Assembly: GCF_003590145.2 (NCBI RefSeq)
Contig: NZ_CP060436.1
Coordinates: 344,001 to 408,000 of the forward strand
Source of the DNA: Pseudooceanicola algae
GTDB lineage: Bacteria; Pseudomonadota; Alphaproteobacteria; Rhodobacterales; Rhodobacteraceae
Direction: 5' to 3'
DNA: 64,000 nucleotides
The notes under the pieces were generated by a model that was not told the origin of the DNA, did not search any database, and worked only from the letters and a program-made list of their open reading frames with translations. The stretch's first letter is position 1. The number at the start of each line of letters is the position of its first letter. Positions 23,745 through 33,021 of the stretch are shown here, piece by piece. The position numbers and the translations under genes are program-made.

Positions 23745-25760
23745 ATGCAAGCCGGTGCGCAAGACACCGGGGAAACTCAAGATCCGAAAGGCATGGCTGT
23801 GACGACAGAACCGGGGGACATGAGTTGGCTTGAAGAGCCTGCCCGCACGACCTACAGGCCGGACGCCCGGCCGTCGGAAGCAGATCTGCGCGCTGGCCTG
23901 GCAGAGGCCCCCGAGGCACCAGGCCGTGCTTTCGAGGAGAGCACAGGACATGGTGAACACCGGGACGCTGGCAAGAGCCAGGGCGCAGCTGGAGAGGATC
24001 GCGGATCGTCGGCGGCTGGTGACGGCGCTGGCGGTGGCGGCAGCGGCAGGCCGCGTGGCGAGATCTGGGAAGATTGCCCGGTCGTCCCGTTGGGGGTCCA
24101 CGGCGATCTGTCGTACTATCTCGACACCAAAGGGCAGCTGAGATCGGTCGACAACCATTCGCTGGACAAGATCCGGCATATCTTCGGCGGCCGCATCGGC
24201 CTGCTTTCGGCCAAGTATCCGAGCTATTACAAGAACGGTGATCCCAAACCCGGGGCCTTTGACCAGGCGAAGGCCGCCACGGCGATGGTTGCCGCCAGTA
24301 CCGAACGCGGCGTCTGGTCCCCGGTCGGCAAGGTGCGCGGCGCCGGTGCCTGGCTGGACGAGGACGGCCGCCTGATCTTTCACGCGGGCGACGAGGTCAT
24401 GATCGAGGGGCGCTGGCGTTCGCCAGGCGTGTACGGCGGGCATGTCTATCCCGCCTCGGATCCCGTTCCCCGCCCGGCCAAGGAGATCTCGGCCGAGGCT
24501 GCAGCCGAGATCCTCACCACGCTGGAAAGCTGGAACTGGGCGCGTCCGGATATCGATCCGATGCTGACCCTTGGCGTCATATGTGCGCAGCAGATCGGTG
24601 GCGCGCTGGATTGGCGGCCGGTGACATGGGTCACCGGCGACCAGGCGACCGGCAAGTCGACGCTGCAACGGCTTTTGCGCTATCTGCACGGGGGCAGCAG
24701 CGGGTTGCTGCAAGCCTCTGACGCGACCGAGGCGGGCATCCGTTCGGTCATCGGCTACTCCTCGATGCCTGTCGCCCTGGACGAGCTGGAGCCGGACGAC
24801 GATCCGAAGAAGGGCAAGGCGGGCGCGATCATCCGCCTGGCCCGGATCGCCGCAAGCGGCGACCAGATCCTGCGGGGATCCACCGATCAGAAGGGCTACC
24901 AGGGCAATGCTTACAGCTGCTTCCTGTTCAGCTCCATCCTGGTGCCCCCGCTCCCCCCGCAGGACCGATCACGTCTGATCCTGCTGGACCTCAATCGCCT
25001 GTCACCGGATGCGCCGAAGCCCAAGGATGATCCTCGGCGCCTGAAGGCCCTGGGCGCCACGCTGCGCGCCAGCATCATCGGGAGGTGGGACAGCTGGGCC
25101 GAGAGGCTGGACCTCTGGCGCGGCAGCTTGGCTGCCCAGGGCCATGGCGGCCGGCAGGCAGACAACTACGGCACCGTCCTGGCGCTGGCCGATATGGCCC
25201 TGCACGAGGCGCTGCCGCCCGACGAACTGATGTCGAGCTGGGCGCGCAAGCTGGACGTGCACCTGAGTGCCGAGAGCGTGGACGTGGGCAGCAATGCCGA
25301 GGACATGCTGGTCCATCTCCTGTCACAGCCTCTCGACGTCTGGAGGCGCGGCCAGAAGCTGAACGTTGCCAGCTGGATCGCCATGGCAGCGAAGCTCCCC
25401 CGCGCCCCCGAGGCGATCGAGGCCGCCACTGCCGAGAACGCCAACACCTACCTGGCGCAGTTCGGGCTGCGCGTGAAGGGCAGGGATGTGAACGCCGAGC
25501 TGTGCATTGCCAACAAGCCGCTGGCCGGGCTGCGCAGCCTCTTCGAGGGCACGCCCTGGGCTGAGGGCGTCTGGTCCCAGGCGGCGCGCCGGGTGACGGA
25601 TGCAAAGAGCGCCAACATGACCTTCGCGCGCGTGCCGTCCCGCGGCTACGCGATCCCCTTCACCTCGATCCCCGGGTTGCTGAACGCGATGGATGAGACC
25701 GGCGGCGTGTCGCAGCGCCGCGAGGCCTCAGTTCCCCCGGACATGGAGGATTTCGTCTGA
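23745..25760 (+). CDS. DUF927-type phage helicase/ATPase
   Basis: A 671-aa protein. About 100 N-terminal residues are low-complexity and charged. Then comes the DUF927 core with Walker A near residue 303 (GDQATGKST), Walker B near 345 (PVALDELE) and downstream 'RGSTDQKGYQGNAYS'. The C-terminal 60 residues repeat a domain of the 190-aa early protein (NMTFARV). It is the replicative helicase partner of the TOPRIM primase, and an iteron array begins 114 bp after its stop. The start is uncertain, since ATG 23793 is also possible. Confidence 0.8.
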   Translation: MQAGAQDTGETQDPKGMAVTTEPGDMSWLEEPARTTYRPDARPSEADLRAGLAEAPEAPGRAFEESTGHGEHRDAGKSQGAAGEDRGSSAAGDGAGGGGSGRPRGEIWEDCPVVPLGVHGDLSYYLDTKGQLRSVDNHSLDKIRHIFGGRIGLLSAKYPSYYKNGDPKPGAFDQAKAATAMVAASTERGVWSPVGKVRGAGAWLDEDGRLIFHAGDEVMIEGRWRSPGVYGGHVYPASDPVPRPAKEISAEAAAEILTTLESWNWARPDIDPMLTLGVICAQQIGGALDWRPVTWVTGDQATGKSTLQRLLRYLHGGSSGLLQASDATEAGIRSVIGYSSMPVALDELEPDDDPKKGKAGAIIRLARIAASGDQILRGSTDQKGYQGNAYSCFLFSSILVPPLPPQDRSRLILLDLNRLSPDAPKPKDDPRRLKALGATLRASIIGRWDSWAERLDLWRGSLAAQGHGGRQADNYGTVLALADMALHEALPPDELMSSWARKLDVHLSAESVDVGSNAEDMLVHLLSQPLDVWRRGQKLNVASWIAMAAKLPRAPEAIEAATAENANTYLAQFGLRVKGRDVNAELCIANKPLAGLRSLFEGTPWAEGVWSQAARRVTDAKSANMTFARVPSRGYAIPFTSIPGLLNAMDETGGVSQRREASVPPDMEDFV

Positions 25761-25873
25761 TGTTGCAAAGCAATCGCAACCCAATGGAAACGCACAATCT
25801 TTTAAGCTCGACCCGGACCCGGTTTCAGGCCATCATTCGCCTGCGGTGGGACGCTCTGCGGACGGGTGCGGGG

Positions 25874-26133
25874 CTACGACGCTACGACGCTAAAATTTTA
25901 AGCGTCGTAGGGTTTGTCGTAGGGTTTTTTCCTTCTGTCGCAATGGGTTACTGCCCGCCTACGACGCTACGACACGAAAACGCTCTCCCCACGTATGTGC
26001 ACACGCACATGCGTGTATGCGAGGGAAAGTGTGTGTCGTACCGTCGTAGCGTCGTAACTCTCTTCTATCTTTTTGATAAGAAAGAAGAAGTACCTACGAC
26101 AAGCCTACGACACGGCCAAAATGGGCGTCGTAG
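25874..26133. repeat. CTACGAC iteron array, candidate prophage replication origin
   Basis: Ten exact copies of CTACGAC or GTCGTAG occur in 260 bp: 25874, 25882, 25959, 25967, 26094 and 26105 on plus; 25904, 25916, 26043 and 26127 as complement; near copies at 26035 and 26051. Copies at 25882-25891 and 25901-25910 form a 10-bp-stem hairpin around AAAATTTTA. The interval is AT-richer than its surroundings and lies between helicase and terminase genes. This explains the 426-bp stretch 25761-26186. It may serve as origin or as packaging site. Confidence 0.6.
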
Positions 26134-26186
26134 CCTGCCGTTGATCTCCGCTAACCCTCTGTTCTTCAATAGAAAAGGGGGATTTT

Positions 26187-26897
26187 ATGCCCAAGCCTGA
26201 CAATCAATGGCAGCAGGAAGCCCTGCTGATGGCCGAGCGCATCGATCGGCAGCGCGACCGGGGCATGCAACTGGCGCTGTTGCCGGACGAGGTCGGTGAA
26301 CCTGTGGCTGGCGAGGACCAGGCGCGGCAGGCCGGGCGTCCGAAGGGGGCCAAGAACAAGGTCAGCAGCCAGATGCGCGAATGGCTGGCCGCGCGCGGCA
26401 TGCGGATGCCTGAGGATGTCCTGGTGGAGATCGCGGGGCTCAACTGCCGCGACGACGTGATCACCCTGGCCATGGCGCAGACCGAGCGGATCCTGTCCTG
26501 GGCCTTCGATGGTGCGCACATCGGTGACAAGGCTGCGCCGAAGGCCACCTCGGCCATGCGGCTCGATGTCTTCCGCCAGCAGTACACGATGATCCTGCGC
26601 GCAGCTGAGGCCATCCTGCCCTTCACGGCCCCGAAGGTGACGCCGGACGTGAACGTGCAGCAGAACACCACGTTCATCCTGCCGTCGGCGCCCTCGGCCC
26701 CGGCGGTTCCTGGTGCGGATGCCAGGGACGTGACGCCGCCGTCGCGCGGCCGGATGCGCCCCGCCGATGTGGTGCATGAAATCGAGCAAAATCAATGTCT
26801 TGGCGATGCGCATACCGAAAACTCGGACGCGGAAACTCGGACGGGCAAGCTAAGCAACGGAAAAGATGGGGGAAAATCCGATGCTGCAACTGATTGA
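26187..26897 (+). CDS. Terminase small subunit candidate
   Basis: A 236-aa protein behind GGGGG. Residues about 48-58 contain the basic 'AGRPKGAKNK' motif common in small terminases and DNA-binding phage proteins, followed by helices; the C-terminus is disordered and charged. It is the gene before the large terminase and begins just after the repeat array, which could be its binding site. A role in selecting DNA for packaging is inferred. Confidence 0.6.
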   Translation: MPKPDNQWQQEALLMAERIDRQRDRGMQLALLPDEVGEPVAGEDQARQAGRPKGAKNKVSSQMREWLAARGMRMPEDVLVEIAGLNCRDDVITLAMAQTERILSWAFDGAHIGDKAAPKATSAMRLDVFRQQYTMILRAAEAILPFTAPKVTPDVNVQQNTTFILPSAPSAPAVPGADARDVTPPSRGRMRPADVVHEIEQNQCLGDAHTENSDAETRTGKLSNGKDGGKSDAATD

Positions 26898-27065
26898 AAA
26901 TCAGCAGGAGCGCCCCCGCACCGCCGCGGTGTCCCGCCCTGGTGCAGGGCGCGCCCCTCGCCCGGCGCGCGCCCGCGCGACACCCCGGGGGGGCCTCCCC
27001 GCGCTTTGCCTCAGGCCCCTCTGTGTGACCCCATGCAGCATTTTGGCCCATCGGGAGGCCAGGGT

Positions 27066-28832
27066 ATGAACGCGAAATCTGGAAACGGTCAACGGGGTCG
27101 GGGGGAAGCCTCTGACCTGGCCACCGCGGGGGGCAGGGGGTTCACGGCAGAGCAGATCGAAGCATTGCAGGGAAGCGATGCGAAAGAGGCGATTGCCAGC
27201 CTAGAGGGCGATTTCGCATCTGGCAATATGCCGGATCTGGACGTGGTGCAGTTTCCGGGACCGATCGCGGAGCGCTTCTTCTGGTCGAATGACGACGTGA
27301 TTGCGATCCAGGGGCCTGTCGGTTCGGGCAAGACCACGACGCTGATGAAGTCCCGCGCCCGGCGGGCTGTGGAAATGCCGCGCTCGACCATTGACGGGGT
27401 GCGCCGCTACAAGGTGCTCTTCATCCGCGAGACCTACCGCCAGCTCTGGTCCACCACTATCCCCTCCTACCTGGAGACCTTTCCGAAGGACCTCGGCACC
27501 TGGTCCGGCGGGCGTGGGGATCCCGTGACGCATGTGATCCGCTTCGCCGACGCCTATGGCCCGATCGAGTTCACGGCCGAGTTCATGGCTTTCGGCGACG
27601 ATATCGTCGCCAGCATGCGCGGGGTACAGACCACCGACATCGTGCTGAACGAGCTCGACACCATGCCGGTGGAGATCCTGACCGTCGGGATCGGGCGGAT
27701 CGACCGTTATCCGGCCCGCAACCATTTCGAAGGTTTGCCGGATCACCTGCGCAGCTACGGGCAGATCGTTGGCGACATGAATGCGCCAGACGAGGACAAC
27801 TGGGGCTTCCGGGTGTTCCACGACGCGGACGAGCGCCGGCGGATGGCCGAGCTGCTGTCTGCAGAGCTGCCGGAAGGCGCAAACCGGATCACGATCGAGT
27901 TCTGCAACCAACCGGGCTATGGTGAGCCGGGCTGCGAGAACCTGCAGAACCTGTCCTCCAGCTATTACCCACGCCAGATCGCGGCCATGCAGCTTGCGGG
28001 GCGCGGCGACATGGTCGACCGGCTGGTGCGCAACAGGATTGTCTACCTGCGCGCGGGCGATCCGGTCTTCCGGCGTGAGTTCAGTCCGCGCATCCATGTG
28101 TCCGATACACCGCTGAAGCCCATTCCAGGCCTGCCGCTGCGCATCGGCCTCGATCAGGGCTTCAAGGGGGCCGCGGTGATCGCCCAGATGACCGGCTTCT
28201 TCCGCTGGCGGATCCTCGGCGAGATGCATTTCCCGGATGAGCGTCTGATGGCCGCCGTTTTCGGGCAGCGCCTGGCGGACCTGCTGGAGCAGCGCTGGCC
28301 CGGTGCCCATGTCGAGGCCGGCTGGGGCGACATGGCGGGAGAACATGGCGCCAGCCAGGCCGCTACGGAAAACGCGACCTGGAACATGCTGGTCGGGAAG
28401 GCCTCTGGGATCACCATCCGGCCCCAGCGGCTGGGGACCAACCGTATCCAGCCGCGCCTGGAGGCGGTCCGCGCCGCTCTCGAAGCCCCGCTGGACGCGG
28501 GCGAGCCCGGGCTGCTGCTGGACCCCTCCTGCAAGTTCCTGCGCAGGGGCTTCGAGGCCCGATACGTCTGGACCGAGCGGGTCGATGCGAGCGGCGACAA
28601 GCGCAAGGTGCCCGACAAGAGCCTGACCGAAGCCAACGTGATGGATGGCCTGCAATATCTGCTGCTGTCCGAACATGCGGGCGATGGCAGCCCGCCCTAT
28701 GCGAAGCGCCGCCCCGACAGGCACGAGGCCCGGCAGGGCGCTATCCGCGGGCCGCGCCGGGCGGGGGTGCGCGATGGTCTGAACCCGGGGTGGGACATCC
28801 TCGACCCCTATGCAGAAGGAGCAGGACGATGA
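27066..28832 (+). CDS. Terminase large subunit
   Basis: A 588-aa protein. ATG 27066 is preferred over an in-frame start at 27006 because GGGAGG lies eight bases upstream. Walker A (GPVGSGKTTT, about residues 84-93) and Walker B-like DIVLNELDT (about 195) form the motor. The nuclease half has LRIGLDQGFKGAA with its acid and a final 'LTEANVMDGLQYLLL'. In the B motif an N replaces the usual D before E, as in some podoviral terminases. It packages DNA into the T7-like head encoded downstream. GC-rich leader 26898-27065 holds no convincing gene. Confidence 0.85.
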   Translation: MNAKSGNGQRGRGEASDLATAGGRGFTAEQIEALQGSDAKEAIASLEGDFASGNMPDLDVVQFPGPIAERFFWSNDDVIAIQGPVGSGKTTTLMKSRARRAVEMPRSTIDGVRRYKVLFIRETYRQLWSTTIPSYLETFPKDLGTWSGGRGDPVTHVIRFADAYGPIEFTAEFMAFGDDIVASMRGVQTTDIVLNELDTMPVEILTVGIGRIDRYPARNHFEGLPDHLRSYGQIVGDMNAPDEDNWGFRVFHDADERRRMAELLSAELPEGANRITIEFCNQPGYGEPGCENLQNLSSSYYPRQIAAMQLAGRGDMVDRLVRNRIVYLRAGDPVFRREFSPRIHVSDTPLKPIPGLPLRIGLDQGFKGAAVIAQMTGFFRWRILGEMHFPDERLMAAVFGQRLADLLEQRWPGAHVEAGWGDMAGEHGASQAATENATWNMLVGKASGITIRPQRLGTNRIQPRLEAVRAALEAPLDAGEPGLLLDPSCKFLRRGFEARYVWTERVDASGDKRKVPDKSLTEANVMDGLQYLLLSEHAGDGSPPYAKRRPDRHEARQGAIRGPRRAGVRDGLNPGWDILDPYAEGAGR

Positions 28833-29104
28833 ATGGCATGTCGAAGCAACGGGCCGATGATCTGAAGCGGCTGGTGGGGATCCTTTCCGAATACCCGGTG
28901 GGCAGTGAGGACGTGGTGGGGCGTTTCGAGCGTGAGGAGGGCATGATCTTTTCCCGCCCGAAGGCCGGCGGGACATCGGCCAGGCTGCGGGGGATCACCG
29001 TCCGGGCGGCCTATGTCAGCCCCTTGAGCGGCAAGGTCGCAGCTCTGCAGCTCTGGGGGCAGAAGGCCCGCCGGGAGCTGCTTCAGGCGGGGCAGGCGGT
29101 CTGA
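28829..29104 (+). CDS. Hypothetical small phage protein
   Basis: A 91-aa basic protein; ATG 28829 overlaps the terminase stop by 4 bp. No recognised domain. It separates the terminase from the GNAT-like gene. Confidence 0.5.
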   Translation: MNGMSKQRADDLKRLVGILSEYPVGSEDVVGRFEREEGMIFSRPKAGGTSARLRGITVRAAYVSPLSGKVAALQLWGQKARRELLQAGQAV

Positions 29105-29107
29105 ACC

Positions 29108-29626
29108 ATGATCCATGCACTGCCTTTCGACAATCAGGGCGCCATGGCCGTCTTCCGCTGGCTGGATGCCAACGACCGACGCGAGGCGGAAATCGTGCGC
29201 GGCGCGCCGCAGGATCACATCGACCTGTTCTGCGACTGGCGCGCGGTGCAATCCGTGGCCGCGCTGTCCTTCGTCCTGCGCACCGAACGGCGAACGCCCT
29301 TCGCGGTACTGGCGGTGGTGCCTACCGGACAGGCGGGGGTGGCCCAGGCGGCCATGCTGGCACGCTCCCATGAGGGCTATCGCCACTCCATGGCGCGCAC
29401 CGCCGTGATGATCCGCCGCGGCCTGCCGGCCTGGGCGCAAAGCGTGGGCTTCAACCGCCTGGAGGCGCGCTGCTGGGCCGGCCATCCGACGGCGGCGCGC
29501 TTCCTGCGCGGCTGCGGCTTTCACCAGGAGACCGCCGTGCCGGGATACGGCGCGGATGGCACCGAGACCTTCCTTCAATTTGCGTGGACACAGGACAGGA
29601 GAGACCCCCATGTGCAAGGCACCTAG
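29108..29626 (+). CDS. GNAT-fold phage protein
   Basis: A 172-aa protein whose C-terminal part LEARCWAGHPTAARFLRGCG has the closing pattern of GNAT acetyltransferases (arginine/cysteine strand, then 'H..A..fl...GF'). GNAT-fold proteins occur near the packaging or internal-virion genes of T7-like phages (T7 gp13 is a related case). The acetyl-CoA pyrophosphate loop is not clear, so it may be structural. It lies between terminase and portal. Confidence 0.55.
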   Translation: MIHALPFDNQGAMAVFRWLDANDRREAEIVRGAPQDHIDLFCDWRAVQSVAALSFVLRTERRTPFAVLAVVPTGQAGVAQAAMLARSHEGYRHSMARTAVMIRRGLPAWAQSVGFNRLEARCWAGHPTAARFLRGCGFHQETAVPGYGADGTETFLQFAWTQDRRDPHVQGT

Positions 29627-29792
29627 CGTCGACACCCGACCCGCTATCATCTCGGCAGGCACCGGCCAGGACAGCACCCAGAGTGCAGATCTGGAAGCCC
29701 GTCTGCGGCGGGCTCGCTCCGGGGCAGCGGCGAATATCCTCACCAGCCCGCTTGGGATCCCGGCGCGCAGCAAGCTGGGGGCGCCGCAATGA
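29610..29792 (+). CDS. Small conserved phage protein before portal
   Basis: A 60-aa protein; ATG 29610 is chosen because AGGAGA precedes it, and it overlaps the GNAT-like end by 17 bp. MCKAPS at the start and 'GAAANILTSPLGIPARSKLG' at the end resemble short proteins placed beside portal genes in podoviruses. Function unknown. Confidence 0.55.
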   Translation: MCKAPSVDTRPAIISAGTGQDSTQSADLEARLRRARSGAAANILTSPLGIPARSKLGAPQ

Positions 29793-31441
29793 GACCCCAG
29801 ACCGGATTTCCCCAGGACGATCGCGCGAAGGAAGCCGAGCGCCGCTGGTCGGAACTGAAGGAGGAGCGCACCAAGTTCGAGCCCGATTGGGACGAGATTG
29901 CGCGCCTCATCCGCCCGCAGCGCGGCGGCTTCCGGCTGGACACGCCGACCACGCGTCAGCTGAGCAAGTCGCTCAGCTCGGAAGGCGCGATCGCGCACGG
30001 GCATTTCGCGGCCGGGATCTATTCCGGGATCACCAACCCCGCGACGCGCTGGGGCGGGTTCACCACGCCGGATGAGGAGCTGAACCGCTGGGCACCATTT
30101 GCGGAATGGCTGGACGGGGCGGCGGCCAAGGTGCATCGCTCCTTCAGCCCCTCGATGTCGAGCTTCTACCCGGCAAGCTTCCAGCTTTACGGGGACCTCG
30201 CTGCCTTTGGGAACGGCGCAGGCTATGATCAGGTCGACCTGACCAACCGCAAGTTCATCGACGTGACATTCTCGCTGGGCGAGATCGTGGTGGCGGTGGA
30301 TTTCCACGGCCGGGTCTGCGAGGCGGTGCGCAAGCTGCATCTGACCCCGCGCCAGGCGATCCGGGAATTCCGCGAGGACACGCCCGCGAAGATCCAGGAC
30401 CAGGCCGCGCGGGGGGTGGTCGAGAAGAGCGTCTACTACTGGCACGTCCTACCGAACGAGGCGTTCGAGCCCTACAAGCTGGGCCCACGCGGCAAGCGCT
30501 GGCTGAGCCGCTGGATCTGTGCGGCCGATTACACGCTGATGCGCGAACGCGGCTACGAGGAAATGCCGGTCTACTACCCGCGCTGGGACGTGGACAGCGG
30601 CATGAGCTACGGCACCGGGCCGGGGTCGATCGCCCTGGCCTCGGCCCGCAAGCTGGATGTCATGGAGGCCGCCACCCTGCGCGCGGCGCAGCGGGCCGCC
30701 GATCCGACCAAGCTGGCGCCCGACCGCAATACCGTGCCGCTGGACGGCGTGTTCCGACCGGGCAGCACGGTCTATGGCGCGGTCTCGATGCAGGGGCACC
30801 GGCTGGTGCAGACCGAGGAGTTCAACGGCAATATCGGCCTGACGCTGGAAGAGAAGCGGGCGGCAGCCGAGGCGGTGGAGAACGCCTTCTACTACTCGGT
30901 CATGAGTCTGACCGGGCGCACCGGGATCTCGGACGCGGAGAACCGTGTCATCGAGGAGGCCCGGCTGCGCAACTGGGCTCCGCATGCCGACCGGATCATG
31001 GAGGAATACGCCGCGCGCAAGTATGAGCGCCGTTTCCGCATGCTGTACCGGGCGGGGCAGATCCCGCCCGTTCCTGAGGGTGTACCCGGCGGGGTGCCCC
31101 TGATGGTCAGCTACACCTCGGCGGCGGCGATGGCCCTGCGCGCCTCCGAGGCGCAGGCCGTGCGGTCCCTCGTCCTGGGGGATCTGCTGCCGCTGGCGCA
31201 GTTGAAGCCCGAGATCCTGGACCGCATCAGTGCGGATGACTACGCCGAGGTGTTGCACGAAGCCAGCACCGCCGTGCCGCAGCGTGTCCTGGTGCCGCGC
31301 GAGCAGGCAGCGCAGCTGCGCGAGGCAAGGGCGCAGGCCCAGCAGGCCCAGAGTGCCGTCCAGATGGCGGCCGAGGGCGGCGCCGGCATGAAGGAGCTGG
31401 CCCAGGGCATGCAGGCGATGCAGGGGGGTGGTGAAGGATGA
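29789..31441 (+). CDS. Portal / head-tail connector protein (T7-like)
   Basis: A 550-aa protein that fits the podoviral head-tail connector family: an N-terminal 'W..L..ER..FE..WDEI..LI.P' segment, SRGLTNP-type motif (YSGITNPATRWG) near residue 75, and a long helical, glutamine-rich C-terminus. It forms the dodecameric ring through which DNA enters and leaves. It overlaps both neighbours by 4 bp in the late operon. Confidence 0.85.
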   Translation: MRPQTGFPQDDRAKEAERRWSELKEERTKFEPDWDEIARLIRPQRGGFRLDTPTTRQLSKSLSSEGAIAHGHFAAGIYSGITNPATRWGGFTTPDEELNRWAPFAEWLDGAAAKVHRSFSPSMSSFYPASFQLYGDLAAFGNGAGYDQVDLTNRKFIDVTFSLGEIVVAVDFHGRVCEAVRKLHLTPRQAIREFREDTPAKIQDQAARGVVEKSVYYWHVLPNEAFEPYKLGPRGKRWLSRWICAADYTLMRERGYEEMPVYYPRWDVDSGMSYGTGPGSIALASARKLDVMEAATLRAAQRAADPTKLAPDRNTVPLDGVFRPGSTVYGAVSMQGHRLVQTEEFNGNIGLTLEEKRAAAEAVENAFYYSVMSLTGRTGISDAENRVIEEARLRNWAPHADRIMEEYAARKYERRFRMLYRAGQIPPVPEGVPGGVPLMVSYTSAAAMALRASEAQAVRSLVLGDLLPLAQLKPEILDRISADDYAEVLHEASTAVPQRVLVPREQAAQLREARAQAQQAQSAVQMAAEGGAGMKELAQGMQAMQGGGEG

Positions 31442-31764
31442 TCCTTGACCGTCTCGGGACGCTGCTTGCGCGCTTCGGCACCACGCTGGAGGGACGCCGG
31501 ACCGCAGCGGAACATGCCCGGACCTGGCGCAGGGCGCGGGTGCATGTCCCGGAGATCGTGCCCGACCTGATTGCGCATGGCGGCCTGTTCATGGGGCAGG
31601 CCGTGACCATGGAGGGCGGGGTGCCGAGCCCCGCCCGGATGGATCCCTGCCAGCTGGCCTACGAGGCTGGCCGGCGGGACCTGGCGGTGCAGCTGCTGGC
31701 GGCCGCCGGACTGACGACAACCGATCTCAACGAACTCATGAGGGAGCAGGATTATGACCTTTGA
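31438..31764 (+). CDS. Hypothetical virion-region protein
   Basis: A 108-aa protein between portal and scaffold, overlapping each. No recognised domain; the acidic C-terminus (LTTTDLNELMREQDYDL) is notable. Possibly an assembly factor. Confidence 0.5.
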   Translation: MILDRLGTLLARFGTTLEGRRTAAEHARTWRRARVHVPEIVPDLIAHGGLFMGQAVTMEGGVPSPARMDPCQLAYEAGRRDLAVQLLAAAGLTTTDLNELMREQDYDL

Positions 31765-32785
31765 ATTGTGGAACCAATGGCGGTTTCGCCGCTTTCTGGA
31801 AACGGCTGGCGAAGGCGGCGCGGGTGGCGCCGGAGCCGGCGATGGCGGGGGCGGCGAAGGCGCGGGCGGCACGGGCGCAGGCGCAGGCCAGGACGGCCAG
31901 GGCGATGCTGGCGGCGATGGTGGCGCCGCGGCTGAAAAGCCCTGGTGGGAAGGCGCCGGCTTCGACGAGAAACAGCGCCAGCTTCTGACCGCCAAGGGGC
32001 TGACCGTGGATGATCCGGTCGCTGCCATGGCAAAGCTGACCACGCTTTACGGCCATGCCGAAAGCCGCCTCGGCAAGCCCGCCGACCAGCTGATGGATCG
32101 TCCCGGGAAGGACGGCGACGTGTCCGACTGGCTGCGCGCGAATGGTGATCTGTTCGGGATCCCCGAGAAGGCTGACGGCTATGACATCAAGCCCCCGGAA
32201 AGCTGGCCGAAGGACGCGAAATGGGACAGCGACCTTGAAGCCGCAGCCCGCACGAAAGGCCACGAGCTCGGCCTGAACGCGCGCCAGATGCAGGGCATGG
32301 TCGAGCTGTACGCCGGCGCGGTGGCGAAGCTGGACGCGGGCGCCAGCCAGGATCTGGAACAGGCCTCGGCCCAGTTGCAGTCCGAGCTGCAGGCGGACTG
32401 GGGCGACACGTACGGCGCCAAGGTGACGCTGGCACAGCAGGCGGCCCAGGCGGTGGCCGAAGCCGCTGGGCTGGACAGCGACGGCCTGCTGGCGATCGCG
32501 CAGGTCCTGAAGAAGGGCACGGGCGATGCGAACACGCTGCGTCTGTTCGCGGCCGTCGGCGAAATGATGGGCGAGGACAGCCTGCCGAACCTGTTGGGCA
32601 ATGGCGCCGGTCTGTCCAGCACCCCCGCCGAAGCCCGTGCCGAGCTGGAGGCGATGATGGGCCCGGACAGCGAATATTCCAAGGCCGTTGCCGCCAAGCG
32701 CGGCGGCAAGCCCGGCGCGGATGCCGAGTTCAAGCGGCTGCATGAGCGGCGCCAGCACCTGGAGAAAATGGTCAGCGGAAGATAG
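31754..32785 (+). CDS. Capsid scaffold-like protein
   Basis: A 343-aa acidic protein. Residues 18-60 are an extreme Gly/Ala-rich linker, followed by a helical body (GMVELYAGAVAKLDAGASQD) and a basic tail, the profile of scaffolding proteins. Position between portal and major capsid supports this. It should guide procapsid assembly and leave before packaging. The late operon is interrupted after this gene by a minus-strand insert. Confidence 0.65.
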   Translation: MTFELWNQWRFRRFLETAGEGGAGGAGAGDGGGGEGAGGTGAGAGQDGQGDAGGDGGAAAEKPWWEGAGFDEKQRQLLTAKGLTVDDPVAAMAKLTTLYGHAESRLGKPADQLMDRPGKDGDVSDWLRANGDLFGIPEKADGYDIKPPESWPKDAKWDSDLEAAARTKGHELGLNARQMQGMVELYAGAVAKLDAGASQDLEQASAQLQSELQADWGDTYGAKVTLAQQAAQAVAEAAGLDSDGLLAIAQVLKKGTGDANTLRLFAAVGEMMGEDSLPNLLGNGAGLSSTPAEARAELEAMMGPDSEYSKAVAAKRGGKPGADAEFKRLHERRQHLEKMVSGR

Positions 32786-33021
32786 CCAAACCGGCAGGTC
32801 CACGAAATGTGTAGTCTGATCTTTTTAGGTCAGGCTGCACGTGTCTCATGCCCAAGATTGCCTGGCCGTCTCGGGGGCACGCGTTGCAGAACAGGCGGCA
32901 GAGCAAGTGTTAACTATTCGCAAACATGGAGCGCGTACGATTTAAGCTGCGCTCACGCTAGAAGTTCAAAAGTTTCGTGGACAGGCGAACTTCGCTGAGG
33001 AGGTCAAAGATGTATAGGCGT

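Noticed and set aside
21869-24713. Long minus-strand frames opposite the primase and helicase
   Set aside because: Antisense shadows of well-supported plus-strand genes with Walker and TOPRIM motifs.
25760-26200. 146-aa open frame overlapping the end of the helicase gene
   Set aside because: It runs through the CTACGAC repeat array, its composition follows the repeats, and it overlaps the start of the small-terminase candidate.
26881-27069. Short frame before the large terminase
   Set aside because: Arg/Pro/Ala-rich product typical of chance frames in GC-rich DNA; no homology-like pattern and weak start context.
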